From assembly GCA_050331695.1 (NCBI GenBank), contig JBHJGP010000012.1, positions 254,016 to 318,015 of the forward strand: a DNA stretch of 64,000 nt. The letters run 5' to 3'. Origin of the DNA: JBHJGP01 sp050331695. Lineage in GTDB: Bacteria > Pseudomonadota > Alphaproteobacteria > Geminicoccales > Geminicoccaceae. Within the stretch, counting starts at the first letter, position 1. Each line of letters begins with the position of its first letter. Positions 7,917 to 15,951 of the stretch are shown here, one piece after another. The position numbers and the translations under genes are program-made. A model generated the notes under the pieces. It saw nothing but the letters and a program-made list of their open reading frames with translations, was not told where the DNA came from and ran no database searches.

Positions 7917-9284
7917 ATGAACCCAGAGCGCATCCAACCGCTGAACGACAAAGAGCCCGACGACCGGGGCAGTTACGTTCTCTATTGGATGCAACAATCC
8001 CAACGGGCCGTCTTCAATCACGCGCTCGAATATGCCGCCCGCATCGCCAATGACCGGGGCCAGGGCCTGGTCGTCGGTTTCGGCCTGATGGCCGACTATC
8101 CGGAAGCCAATGCCCGCCATTTCGCCTTCATGCTCGACGGCTTGGCGGACGTCGGCGAGGCGCTCAGAGAACGGGGCATCAAATTCGTGATGCGCAAGGG
8201 CAGCCCAGACGAGGTGGCCCTCGATCTCGCCCGCCAGGCTTCGGTGATCGTCTGCGATCGGGGTTATCTGCGACATCAGCGCGCCTGGCGCAAACGCCTG
8301 GCCGAAGCGTGCCGCAAACGCTTGGTTCAGGTGGAAAGCGACGTGGTGGTTCCGGTCAATTCCGTCTCCGACAAGGCGGAGTATGCGGCACGCACCATTC
8401 GGCCCAAGATTATGGACCGGATCGAACGGTTCAGTGGGTCATTGCCCAAGACGAAGCTCGAGACGTCGTCGGTGGGAGCAGAAATCGCATCTGATCTGCC
8501 CTTCGACCAACCGGAAACGGTCCTTGCCGACCTCGACGTCGATCGCAGCGTCGGCCCGGTCGATTTTTCTCGAGGGGGGACGGCCGAGGCCCAGCACCGC
8601 CTCACCCGGTTCATCAGATCGTCCCTAAAGGGCTATGAGGAGAACCGGAGCGATCCGTCGAAGCAGCAAAGCTCAGGCCTTAGCCCTTATCTCCATTTCG
8701 GGCAGATTTCACCGGTCGAGATTGTCCGCAAGGTTCGGGCCGCGAAGAGCGTTTCTCAGGCCGACAAGGACGCTTTCATCGAAGAATTGGTGGTCAGACG
8801 CGAGCTCGCGGCCAATTTCGTCCAGTTCACGCCCGACTACGACAAATTCGACTGTTTGCCCGATTGGGCCAAGGACACGTTGGATGAGCACAAATCGGAC
8901 GAACGCCCCGCCCGCTACACGCGATCTCAGCTCGCAGCCGGCAAGACCGGCGATCGCTTCTGGAATGCCGCCATGGCGGAAATGCGCGAGACGGGCTCGA
9001 TGCACAATTACATGCGCATGTACTGGGGCAAAAAGATCCTCGAATGGTGCAACACGCCGAAATACGCTTTCGAGACGGCGCTTTACCTGAACAACAAATA
9101 CTTCTTGGATGGCCGCGACTGCAATTCTTTTGCCAACGTCGCCTGGATCTTCGGCCTGCACGATCGCCCGTGGCAGGAAAGAGAGGTATTCGGCAAAGTC
9201 CGCTATATGAATGCCAAGGGCCTAACCCGTAAATTCGACATGGACGCCTATGTCGAGCGGATCCAGGGCCTCGCGGATCGCTAG
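7917..9284 (+). CDS. Class II deoxyribodipyrimidine photolyase
   Basis: The 455-residue protein repairs UV-induced cyclobutane pyrimidine dimers using light and FAD. Class II features are clear: YVLYWMQQSQR near the N-terminus, SGLSPYLHFGQISP, RRELAANFVQFTPDYD, the WNAAMAEMRETGSMHNYMRMYW block and LDGRDCNSFANVAWIFGLHDRPWQEREVFGKVRYMN near the C-terminus, which lines the FAD and DNA site. The ATG at 7917 gives the standard class II N-terminus; upstream in-frame codons look non-coding. Its stop overlaps the stop of the convergent HD gene. A near-consensus stress promoter precedes it, as suits a light- and UV-stress gene. Confidence 0.92.
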   Translation: MNPERIQPLNDKEPDDRGSYVLYWMQQSQRAVFNHALEYAARIANDRGQGLVVGFGLMADYPEANARHFAFMLDGLADVGEALRERGIKFVMRKGSPDEVALDLARQASVIVCDRGYLRHQRAWRKRLAEACRKRLVQVESDVVVPVNSVSDKAEYAARTIRPKIMDRIERFSGSLPKTKLETSSVGAEIASDLPFDQPETVLADLDVDRSVGPVDFSRGGTAEAQHRLTRFIRSSLKGYEENRSDPSKQQSSGLSPYLHFGQISPVEIVRKVRAAKSVSQADKDAFIEELVVRRELAANFVQFTPDYDKFDCLPDWAKDTLDEHKSDERPARYTRSQLAAGKTGDRFWNAAMAEMRETGSMHNYMRMYWGKKILEWCNTPKYAFETALYLNNKYFLDGRDCNSFANVAWIFGLHDRPWQEREVFGKVRYMNAKGLTRKFDMDAYVERIQGLADR

Positions 9285-10183
9285 CCGAGGGGTGGTTTCT
9301 GCAGTGCCGGTGTTTCACCGCCACCCGCGGTCGTTTGAGCCCGTTGCGGCCCCATCCGATTTCGCCGGTGCTGGATCGAAAAGACATGGGCGTAGAGTTG
9401 AGCCACCCAGGTGCGGCCCTGCTGGGTTTCCTCCAGCAATTCGATCGCCTTACCGACGTAAGGTTCGACACAAGACCAGAAAAAAGTGGGGTAGCCGTCC
9501 GACAGATCAGCCGGATTTTTGTAGCCCAAGATGTCGGCTGTCCCGGTCTCAACGAATTCGTAGAACAGCGCGTTGTGCTTTTTCGGATAGTTCGGATCGG
9601 CCATCTGCCCGATCAGGTCGGCGGCGCGGACCAGACCCGGCTCACCGGTGACGTCGTCATGGTCGCCATCCTGGGGCACAGGGAACCGGGTGAGCTCGAT
9701 CGCCTTGGCTATACGGGCCGGGTCAACGGCACCGATTGCGCCGCATCGCTCGGTCACGAAGATCTTGCCGCGGGTGACGTGATACGGCGTCAGCCAGGCA
9801 TCCGACGCTCCCCGGGGAGCCTCCAGCTTCGTGCCCTCCTCATCGATCACGAATTGGCTGCTGGTGTCGTCCCGGCAAACACCCCGGACGTAGCCGACAT
9901 CGTGGCAGAGCAGCGCGACGACGAAATGAACCCAATCCTCGGCGTCGATGCCTTCGCGCATGTTTCGGCCGCGGAGGATCTCCAGGCCGACGAGGGTGAC
10001 GAGAATGGTGTGCTCTACATTGTGGTAAAGCGCGTCCGAACGGGCGATCCGCTCGATCGTCATCCGGGTCGCGGTTCCGAGCGCCAACTGAAGATCGCTG
10101 TCGGCCTTGGGAAACTGCTCGAGCAACTCCGCCCGAAGCCTCTGGCCGAGCGTGTCGACAATGATTGCTGGAAAGTTGACCAT
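9281..10183 (-). CDS. HD-domain (metal-dependent phosphohydrolase-like) protein
   Basis: The 300-residue protein starts at ATG 10183; upstream frame is low-complexity and unlikely coding. It contains HD-superfamily metal ligands: His in YHNVEHTILV (about residue 54-58), the His-Asp pair in LLCHDVGY (about 93-96), and later histidines and aspartates in the helical domain. This arrangement is seen in 3',5'-cyclic nucleotide phosphodiesterase-like HD proteins. No second domain or signal peptide is visible, so it is probably cytoplasmic. It converges on the photolyase with a 4-base overlap. Substrate unknown. Confidence 0.75.
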   Translation of the reverse strand: MVNFPAIIVDTLGQRLRAELLEQFPKADSDLQLALGTATRMTIERIARSDALYHNVEHTILVTLVGLEILRGRNMREGIDAEDWVHFVVALLCHDVGYVRGVCRDDTSSQFVIDEEGTKLEAPRGASDAWLTPYHVTRGKIFVTERCGAIGAVDPARIAKAIELTRFPVPQDGDHDDVTGEPGLVRAADLIGQMADPNYPKKHNALFYEFVETGTADILGYKNPADLSDGYPTFFWSCVEPYVGKAIELLEETQQGRTWVAQLYAHVFSIQHRRNRMGPQRAQTTAGGGETPALQKPPLG

Positions 10184-10368
10184 CGGTTTTGATAGACACT
10201 TGCAGGCGCCTCCCCCAACCGGTTCACCGACCGGACCCAATCCGACAAAAAGGCCTGACATCATGCCTCGGCTCAGCACACGACAGCATCCCTCGCGTTG
10301 CAACAGAAAGCGCTGGCGGCCGTGGCTCGCATTATCGAGAGGCGCGATTCCGGTCCAGTACCGCGCCC

Positions 10369-10393
10369 GGAACCTTGCCTGGCAACGCGCGTT
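10369..10393 (+). promoter_or_regulatory. Perfect EcfG promoter before the YqjD-like gene
   Basis: GGAAC at 10369-10373 is followed after exactly 16 bases by CGTT at 10390-10393. It is oriented toward the DUF883 gene, whose ATG is 63 bases beyond the -10 element. The downstream membrane protein gene probably shares the transcript. Confidence 0.8.
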
Positions 10394-10456
10394 GGGCGGA
10401 TTAGTTCACGACCGCGAACGACAGTAAAACGTAGCAAGTTTGGAACATGAACGACC

Positions 10457-10783
10457 ATGGCAACAAGCAAATCGACGTCTTCAGACGGTGAATTCGACGC
10501 CCTCAAGCAGGATCTGGAGAAAATACGCAAGGATTTTGCCGACCTGCGCGGCCATATGGGCGCTCTTGGTGAGAGTAAATTGGCTGAGGCGCGGCAAAGC
10601 GGGCAGGCATCCATCCAAGAACTGGCCGACAGTTTGGATGAGATGGCGACATCACTACGGGGCGAGCTCGACATTCAGGCTCAGAGGGCTGAACGGAATA
10701 TCCGCGAGCGGCCCTTTCTGAGCCTGGCGATCGCGTTCGGGGTCGGCATGATCTTCAGCCACCTGTTCAGTAGTCGACGATAG
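10457..10783 (+). CDS. YqjD/ElaB-like DUF883 membrane-anchored protein
   Basis: The 108-residue protein has a long amphipathic, charged helix (residues 10-80, heptad-like, many Lys/Glu/Asp) followed by a short C-terminal hydrophobic helix (about 88-103) ending SSRR. This is the DUF883 architecture; Escherichia coli YqjD and ElaB are stationary-phase inner-membrane proteins that bind ribosomes. A perfect EcfG promoter upstream fits stress induction. The next gene, 19 bases on, encodes another small membrane protein and is probably co-transcribed. Confidence 0.8.
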   Translation: MATSKSTSSDGEFDALKQDLEKIRKDFADLRGHMGALGESKLAEARQSGQASIQELADSLDEMATSLRGELDIQAQRAERNIRERPFLSLAIAFGVGMIFSHLFSSRR

Positions 10784-10802
10784 CATGGCTTGTCGTTAAT
10801 CG

Positions 10803-11186
10803 ATGGCGACTGAATCGATCGGCGACCGCGCCGGTAGAGCTATCGGCGGCCTCATCGTTGGTGTGATCTGCGGCGTGTTCGTCATCGCGGCGATCATCGC
10901 ATTGACCCAAGGTATCTTTCTGTTGTGGCTTAAGGCGGTCGACCCGGCCTGGGCCTACATTCTGAGCGCCGCAACCTACCTGGTCATCACTGGTCTGCTA
11001 TGGGGTTGCTTCGCTCTGACCAGGCATCGGCGCGTCCGATATCGCTCACCTGCCCTTCCTCTCTCCAGTAGTCTGAAGGCGTTCGGGCCGATCGCCGGCG
11101 CGGTCAAGGATCGGCCCGCGACCGCCGTGATGGTGGCCGCTCTTGCCGGCGTACTTCTGGAACAAATCGAACGGCGTCGTCGCTGA
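10803..11186 (+). CDS. Small membrane protein, holin-superfamily-like
   Basis: The 127-residue protein has two strong membrane helices (about residues 14-44 and 48-70), a basic linker RHRRVRYRS and a third weaker hydrophobic segment (about 105-122) ending in IERRRR. Proteins of this shape next to DUF883 genes are usually annotated as phage-holin-family (YqjE-like) proteins, but no phage genes are nearby. It follows the DUF883 gene by 19 bases and ends 4 bases before the convergent dehydrogenase gene. Confidence 0.7.
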   Translation: MATESIGDRAGRAIGGLIVGVICGVFVIAAIIALTQGIFLLWLKAVDPAWAYILSAATYLVITGLLWGCFALTRHRRVRYRSPALPLSSSLKAFGPIAGAVKDRPATAVMVAALAGVLLEQIERRRR

Positions 11187-11190
11187 CCCG

Positions 11191-12465
11191 TCATTCATCC
11201 TTGTTGTCGGTGAACACCTGATTGCCGCCACGGGCGGCGATCGCGGCACAAAGGCGTTTCAGCGCCACGCCGTAGGCGGCTTCCCGCATGCTCAGATTGT
11301 CGGAGGCGGCTAGATCGATCACCTCTTGGGCCGCGTTTTCGAGGCGGGTCTTGAGCTCGTCGCGGACCCGCTCTCGAGCGAATGTGGTCCGCTGCCGGTT
11401 CTGCATCCATTCGAGGTAGGAAGCGGTCACACCGCCGGCATTGGCAAGGACGTCCGGCACGACCTCGATGCCTCGGTCTTTAAAGACTGGATCGGCCTCC
11501 GGCAGGCTCGGACCATTGGCCAGCTCGACGATGGCCCTGGCCTTCACCGCTTTGGCGCGCTCGGCATCGAACTGACCACCGAGGGCCGCCGGCACCAGAA
11601 CGTCGCAGTCGATCTCCAGGACATGATCCGGATCACGGGTCGATACCTCGCCTTCGCCAGGTCCATCCTTGACACCGCCGGTATCGGCTTTGTGCGCTAT
11701 CAGGCCCTCGACATCGACGCCTTCGCTGGCGCAGAGCGTCGAGCTGGAATCGGCCACCGCCACAATCTTGTGGCCGGCCGCCGTCAGTGCTTCCGCCAGG
11801 TACCGTCCGCCATTGCCGAAACCCTGGATCGCGATCCGCGCGCCCTCGCCGTCCAAACCCAGATGATCCCGAACCGCCTCGAAGACGATCGCGCAGCCCC
11901 GGCCCGTCGCCTCGGTTCGACCATCCAGACCGCCCATAATGATCGGTTTGCCGGTGACGATATCCGGCGCATGACTGCCGGTCATGACTCGATACTCATC
12001 GACGAACCAGGCCATCACCCGCTCATCGGTCGCGACATCCGGCGCCGGTATGTCCCTTTCGAAGCCGATGATCGGTTGCATCGCCTGAATGAAGAGCCGC
12101 GAGGCGCGCTCTTTCTCGGTTGGCTTCAGCGCTTTCGCATCGACCTGAACACCTCCCTTTCCGCCGCCATAGGGCAACGAGACGATCGCGCATTTGATCG
12201 TCATCCAGAACGCGAGCGCCATGACCTCGTCGTGATTGACACGCGTGTGGAAACGCACGCCGCCCTTGGTCGGGCCAAGGAGGTCATTGTAGCGGCAACG
12301 CCACGCCTTCAGGTGATTGAGCGTGCCGTCGTCCATGCGCAGCGGCAGGGAAGCTGCCAGGGTCTCCTTGGGATAGCGAAGATGGTCGACGACCTCGCTG
12401 CCAAAATTCAGCTTCTTCGAGACGGCCTCCAGACGTCCGAACGCACCCTGAAGCATGTCGCCCAT
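11191..12465 (-). CDS. Glu/Leu/Phe/Val dehydrogenase
   Basis: The 424-residue protein belongs to the amino-acid dehydrogenase family that interconverts glutamate (or a branched-chain amino acid) and its 2-oxo acid with NAD(P). It has GPTKGGVRFH, the catalytic-lysine motif PYGGGKGGV, FVDEYRVMTG, the Rossmann motif IQGFGNGGRY and VLANAGGVTASYLEW. The start at 12465 has GAGAGGAG 6 bases upstream. A perfect EcfG promoter lies 31 bases before the start, so this copy is probably made under stress, perhaps to adjust 2-oxoglutarate/glutamate pools. The amino-acid specificity is not clear from sequence. Confidence 0.88.
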   Translation of the reverse strand: MGDMLQGAFGRLEAVSKKLNFGSEVVDHLRYPKETLAASLPLRMDDGTLNHLKAWRCRYNDLLGPTKGGVRFHTRVNHDEVMALAFWMTIKCAIVSLPYGGGKGGVQVDAKALKPTEKERASRLFIQAMQPIIGFERDIPAPDVATDERVMAWFVDEYRVMTGSHAPDIVTGKPIIMGGLDGRTEATGRGCAIVFEAVRDHLGLDGEGARIAIQGFGNGGRYLAEALTAAGHKIVAVADSSSTLCASEGVDVEGLIAHKADTGGVKDGPGEGEVSTRDPDHVLEIDCDVLVPAALGGQFDAERAKAVKARAIVELANGPSLPEADPVFKDRGIEVVPDVLANAGGVTASYLEWMQNRQRTTFARERVRDELKTRLENAAQEVIDLAASDNLSMREAAYGVALKRLCAAIAARGGNQVFTDNKDE

Positions 12466-12496
12466 TTTGTTCTCCTCTCGCCCACGCGACGGCTTT

Positions 12497-12521
12497 AACG
12501 GTCGATGTGTCGGACGGTTCC
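12497..12521 (-). promoter_or_regulatory. Perfect EcfG promoter before the Glu/Leu dehydrogenase gene
   Basis: On the minus strand GGAAC (12521-12517), exactly 16 bases, then CGTT (12500-12497). The dehydrogenase start codon is 31 bases further on. It is back to back with a second perfect copy pointing the other way; the two -35 elements are 10 bases apart. Confidence 0.82.
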
Positions 12522-12531
12522 GCTGCACTGG

Positions 12532-12556
12532 GGAACGAACGGTCGCGGGCAACGTT
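12532..12556 (+). promoter_or_regulatory. Perfect EcfG promoter before the Crp/Fnr regulator gene
   Basis: GGAAC at 12532-12536, 16 bases, CGTT at 12553-12556 on the plus strand. The regulator ATG is 112 bases downstream, leaving a leader of about 105 bases. Confidence 0.78.
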
Positions 12557-12668
12557 CGATTGCTTAGTGGAGAGATCTAAAGCCATTTCCTTCGTCTCCA
12601 ATAACCTGTGTTATTCAAACAATCGCCAAAGAAACCGACCGCTCGCGTCGGCCCGAATGTGAGACAAG

Positions 12669-13403
12669 ATGCCCGATCCAGTCCAATGCGAACGCTGCCC
12701 GATCCGAAAGATGGACGTTTTTCGGCAGTTCAGCGAGAAAGAAATACAGTTTGTTTCGAAGTTCAAATCGGGTGAGTTGGTCGTTGACGCGGGCGCGACC
12801 ATTATCTTGGAAGAAAATGCGAGCCCGCATCTTTACACCATACTTGACGGTTGGGCATTTCGTCATAAGCAGCTTCTGGACGGCCGGCGGCAGATCCTGA
12901 ACTTCGCGTTGCCCGGGGATTTGGTGGGCCTGCAGATGGCGCTCATGGACGAGATGGAGCACACCGTCACGGCCCTGACCCGGACCACGCTCTGCGTTTT
13001 CCAGCGGAGCAAGATCTGGAACGTTTTCAAGGAGTTTCCGGACCTCAGTTTTTCCATGACCTGGCTCGCTGCGCGCGAGGAGCAGATGATCGACACGCAC
13101 CTCTTGAGTGTCGGCCAAAGATCGTCGCTGGAACGCGCCGCGCATCTGATCCTTCACCTTTATGATCGCGCGGCGCATGTCGGCTACGCCGGAGACGACA
13201 CGATGGCGACACCTTTCACGCAGACGCATTTTTCGGATGCGCTGGGCATCACAAACGTGCACACCAGCCGAACGATCAAAAAACTCCAACAGAGTGAGCT
13301 CATCACTTGGGCCAATGATCGGATCGAGATTCGTGACCGTCAGGGCTTGGAACGCCTCGCCGAATATGAGCAGGACGTCGCGGCGACGCGGCCCTTGATC
13401 TGA
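12669..13403 (+). CDS. Crp/Fnr family transcriptional regulator
   Basis: The 244-residue protein has an N-terminal cyclic-nucleotide-binding-type beta-roll (about residues 20-135, with FALPGDLVGLQ) and a C-terminal winged helix (about 160-235, recognition helix in LGITNVHTSRTIKKLQ). It has an N-terminal CERCP motif (Cys7, Cys10) and one further cysteine near residue 109, fewer than the four used by FNR for its iron-sulfur cluster, so oxygen sensing is doubtful. A perfect EcfG promoter 112 bases upstream makes it a probable second-tier regulator of the stress response. Its targets are unknown. Confidence 0.85.
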   Translation: MPDPVQCERCPIRKMDVFRQFSEKEIQFVSKFKSGELVVDAGATIILEENASPHLYTILDGWAFRHKQLLDGRRQILNFALPGDLVGLQMALMDEMEHTVTALTRTTLCVFQRSKIWNVFKEFPDLSFSMTWLAAREEQMIDTHLLSVGQRSSLERAAHLILHLYDRAAHVGYAGDDTMATPFTQTHFSDALGITNVHTSRTIKKLQQSELITWANDRIEIRDRQGLERLAEYEQDVAATRPLI

Positions 13404-13464
13404 CGACGAACGGATCCTCGGAAAAGCGGGGGCGATCGCTCTGACGAGCGACGGACGGGGGACA

Positions 13465-15105
13465 ATGGCTTCTGCAGCTCAGGTCGAACACGAAGTCCGG
13501 CCGTTGATCACCGCGAGCGTCGCCTTCGCCGCATTTGAGCGGCTCGTCTTCGAGGCGCGGCACGATGTTTTTCTCGCCTTCCGCATCCTTGATCCCACCA
13601 CCCGCCTCAGAAGTGACGGCGCGCGCGAGCGGGGCCTCGACACCTGGGCCGATCTCCTCGCCGACGCGGTCGGGCGGGGGATCCGGGTCCGCCTGCTTCT
13701 GAGCGATTTCGACGCCGTCGCCGCCAACCGCCTGCACCGGATGACCTGGCAATCCGTGCGTGGGTTTCGTGAGCGCATCCCTCGCGACGCCGACGGCGAT
13801 CGCTTTCAGGTGATCGCAGCCCTGCATGAGGGCGAGTTCGGCAGCGTCGTGCGGGCATGGATGTGGCCGGTCGTCCGCCATCGCACCGCCAAGCTGGTCG
13901 AAAGCTGGCGCCAAACCGAGGCCGGCGTCGAACAAAAGCTGGGCTCCTCGCCCGGTCTCTGGGGCACCGTGACGCAAAAACGGGAGCGGACCAGGATTGC
14001 TTTCTGGCCACCGCCTCGCATGTGGCCGGCGACCCATCATCAAAAGCTCCTGGTGGCCGACGGCGAGTCCACGATTCTCGGCGGGCTCGACATCGATGAA
14101 CGACGTTACGACGACCCTGACCATCAGCGCGAGGCCGAAACGACCTGGCACGATGTGAGCCTCGAGGTCCGTGGCGCCATCGCCGGCGATGCCGAGCGTC
14201 ACTTCGTCGACTGCTGGAACCGGGAGGTGCCACGGTTCAACAGCCGCCTGACCCAGCTAGGTGCGCCGAGCCCCGATTTGCCCGATCCGGTTAGTCCGTT
14301 GGAGAATGGTTCCAAGGGCAGGCCTGTGGATCGGCCTCTACCTTCAGATTTGAGCTTCGTGCGGACCCGTTCGCGGCGGAGGTTTTCGCCCCTGGCCTTC
14401 GGCCCCCGACCTGAAATCATGGAGATCGAACGGGCCTGCCTGGATCAAATTCAAGACTGCCAAAACCTGCTATATCTCGAAACCCAATTTTTTCGCTCCG
14501 GCATCATCGCCGACGCGCTTTGTCAGGCGGCGAGAAAGACGAAGACGCTTCACGTCATACTGGTCCTGCCGGCGGCGCCGGAGGATGTCGTCTTTTACGG
14601 CCATGAGGGGCCGGGCGCTCGTCATGGCGAATGGCTTCAGGTCCAAGCCATCGATCAGCTTCGGCAAGCCTTCGCCGATCGCTTCGCTGCCTTTTGCCTG
14701 GTCAGGGACGTGCCTGGAACCGAAGAAAATGAGCGAGACGCGGTCGACGGCCGGCAAATCACCTATCTGCATTCGAAAGTCTCGATCGCCGATGGCCGCT
14801 GGGCGATCGTTTCCTCGGCCAACCTCAACGGCCGGAGCCTGAAATGGGATACGGAAGCCGGCGCCGTATGGCGTGACGAGGAGGGCGTTGCGGCATTTCA
14901 AACGGCGCTCTGGTCAACCCACCTAAGAGATGGTCATACCGGGGAACCGGCGAGATCCGCAGCCGACGCCTTATCCATGTGGCGCCAGGCGGCCGAGCCC
15001 GATCGCTGGCAGGGTGACCGGCGGCCGCAGATCGCGGCCTATCCCCTGGCCAGGGCTCGAGCCTTTGCTCGCCGGTACCGTTCCGTACCCCACAACATGG
15101 TCTGA
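13465..15105 (+). CDS. Phospholipase D-like protein with two HKD motifs
   Basis: The 546-residue protein carries two HKD half-sites of the phospholipase D superfamily: HHQKLLVADGESTILGG (about residues 191-207) and HSKVSIADGRWAIVSSANLN (about 433-452), with the Asn residues expected after the second motif. The family hydrolyses or transfers phosphodiester head groups (cardiolipin synthase, phospholipase D, some nucleases). There is no clear signal peptide. It follows the Crp/Fnr gene by 61 bases on the same strand and precedes a stress promoter. Whether it acts on lipids or DNA cannot be decided from the sequence. Confidence 0.82.
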   Translation: MASAAQVEHEVRPLITASVAFAAFERLVFEARHDVFLAFRILDPTTRLRSDGARERGLDTWADLLADAVGRGIRVRLLLSDFDAVAANRLHRMTWQSVRGFRERIPRDADGDRFQVIAALHEGEFGSVVRAWMWPVVRHRTAKLVESWRQTEAGVEQKLGSSPGLWGTVTQKRERTRIAFWPPPRMWPATHHQKLLVADGESTILGGLDIDERRYDDPDHQREAETTWHDVSLEVRGAIAGDAERHFVDCWNREVPRFNSRLTQLGAPSPDLPDPVSPLENGSKGRPVDRPLPSDLSFVRTRSRRRFSPLAFGPRPEIMEIERACLDQIQDCQNLLYLETQFFRSGIIADALCQAARKTKTLHVILVLPAAPEDVVFYGHEGPGARHGEWLQVQAIDQLRQAFADRFAAFCLVRDVPGTEENERDAVDGRQITYLHSKVSIADGRWAIVSSANLNGRSLKWDTEAGAVWRDEEGVAAFQTALWSTHLRDGHTGEPARSAADALSMWRQAAEPDRWQGDRRPQIAAYPLARARAFARRYRSVPHNMV

Positions 15106-15116
15106 TACGGAGCGGC

Positions 15117-15141
15117 GGAACCGCATTTACGGTCGATCGTT
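15117..15141 (+). promoter_or_regulatory. Perfect EcfG promoter before DUF1328 and ExoD-like genes
   Basis: GGAAC at 15117-15121, 16 bases, CGTT at 15138-15141. The GTG start of the DUF1328 gene is 44 bases beyond. The element sits just after the phospholipase D-like stop codon. Confidence 0.82.
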
Positions 15142-15185
15142 ACCCTTTAGTTGAACAAAAGACACATTCTATTGGGAGAAACCAC

Positions 15186-15353
15186 GTGCTTCACTGGGCC
15201 CTGATCTTTCTTGTGGTCGCCCTGGTCGCCGCCATTTTGGGTTTTGGCGGTATCGCCGGTACGGCTGTTTCGATCGCCAAGCTCATCTTTTTCGTTGCCA
15301 TCATCTTGTTTGCCATCTCAGCTGTCGCTCATGTGATGCGAAGACGTACCTGA
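15186..15353 (+). CDS. DUF1328 (YtjA-like) small membrane protein
   Basis: This 55-residue gene starts with GTG, preceded by GGGAGA, and was read directly from the sequence. The protein has two membrane helices separated by the conserved GFGGIAGTAVSIAKLIF turn and ends HVMRRRT, the pattern of the DUF1328/YtjA family, which is common in alphaproteobacterial stress loci. It is 10 bases before the ExoD-like gene and probably co-transcribed from the EcfG promoter at 15117. Function unknown. Confidence 0.82.
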   Translation: MLHWALIFLVVALVAAILGFGGIAGTAVSIAKLIFFVAIILFAISAVAHVMRRRT

Positions 15354-15363
15354 TCGAGGGGCC

Positions 15364-15951
15364 GTGTCCGAAGACGGTGATGATACGCTGGCCGGCCTGA
15401 TCGGCCGCTTGCAAGATAAGGCCGGCCAGGGCGATCAGATCACCGTCGGTGAGGTCGTGGCAGCGACCGGCAGCCGGTCGATAGGACCTTTACTGTTCGT
15501 GCCGGCGCTCCTGGCCATTTCGCCGGTGGGCGCGATCCCGGGAATGTCGATCATTTTCTCCGCGGTCATTATTTTGCTGGCCGTGCAGACCCTGTTCGCG
15601 GGTGACCATCTTTGGCTACCCTCGTTCGTGAACGACCGGCAGATACCGTCGGATAAACTGCGGTCGGCTTTGGAATGGCTGAAACCTTACGCAGAGCGGG
15701 TCGACCGCGTGCTGGGCAACCGCCTTACATTTCTGGTCAACACGGTCGCGATCTATACCGTGGCCGCCCTCTGCATTCTTCTGGCCCTGACCATGATCCC
15801 GCTCGCCGCTCTGCCTTTTGCCGTGGCACTCCCGTCAGGCGCTATTCTGCTTTTCTCAATCGGGCTCGTCACAAGGGACGGCCTGGTTATTGCCATCGGC
15901 GGCCTGGTCGCCGCGACCGCGATCTATCTGACGGTGACGGCGCTCCTTTAG
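15364..15951 (+). CDS. ExoD-family membrane protein
   Basis: The 195-residue protein starts at GTG and fits the exopolysaccharide synthesis ExoD family: an N-terminal cytoplasmic helix (LIGRLQDKAGQGDQITVGEVV), the conserved GSRSIGPLLFVPALLAISPVGAIPG, and about five further hydrophobic stretches to the C-terminus. ExoD proteins affect exopolysaccharide production and alkaline tolerance in rhizobia, by an unclear mechanism. It is the second gene after a perfect EcfG promoter. Its end overlaps the convergent DUF2254 gene by 4 bases. Confidence 0.85.
   Translation: MSEDGDDTLAGLIGRLQDKAGQGDQITVGEVVAATGSRSIGPLLFVPALLAISPVGAIPGMSIIFSAVIILLAVQTLFAGDHLWLPSFVNDRQIPSDKLRSALEWLKPYAERVDRVLGNRLTFLVNTVAIYTVAALCILLALTMIPLAALPFAVALPSGAILLFSIGLVTRDGLVIAIGGLVAATAIYLTVTALL

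Noticed and set aside
10442..10466. GGAAC just before the DUF883 start
   Set aside because: No CGTT-like element at 16-17 bases, and it overlaps the start codon region; the promoter at 10369 is used instead.
10803..11186. Holin-like protein as evidence of a prophage
   Set aside because: No other phage gene is present; proteins of this shape accompany DUF883 genes in stress loci.
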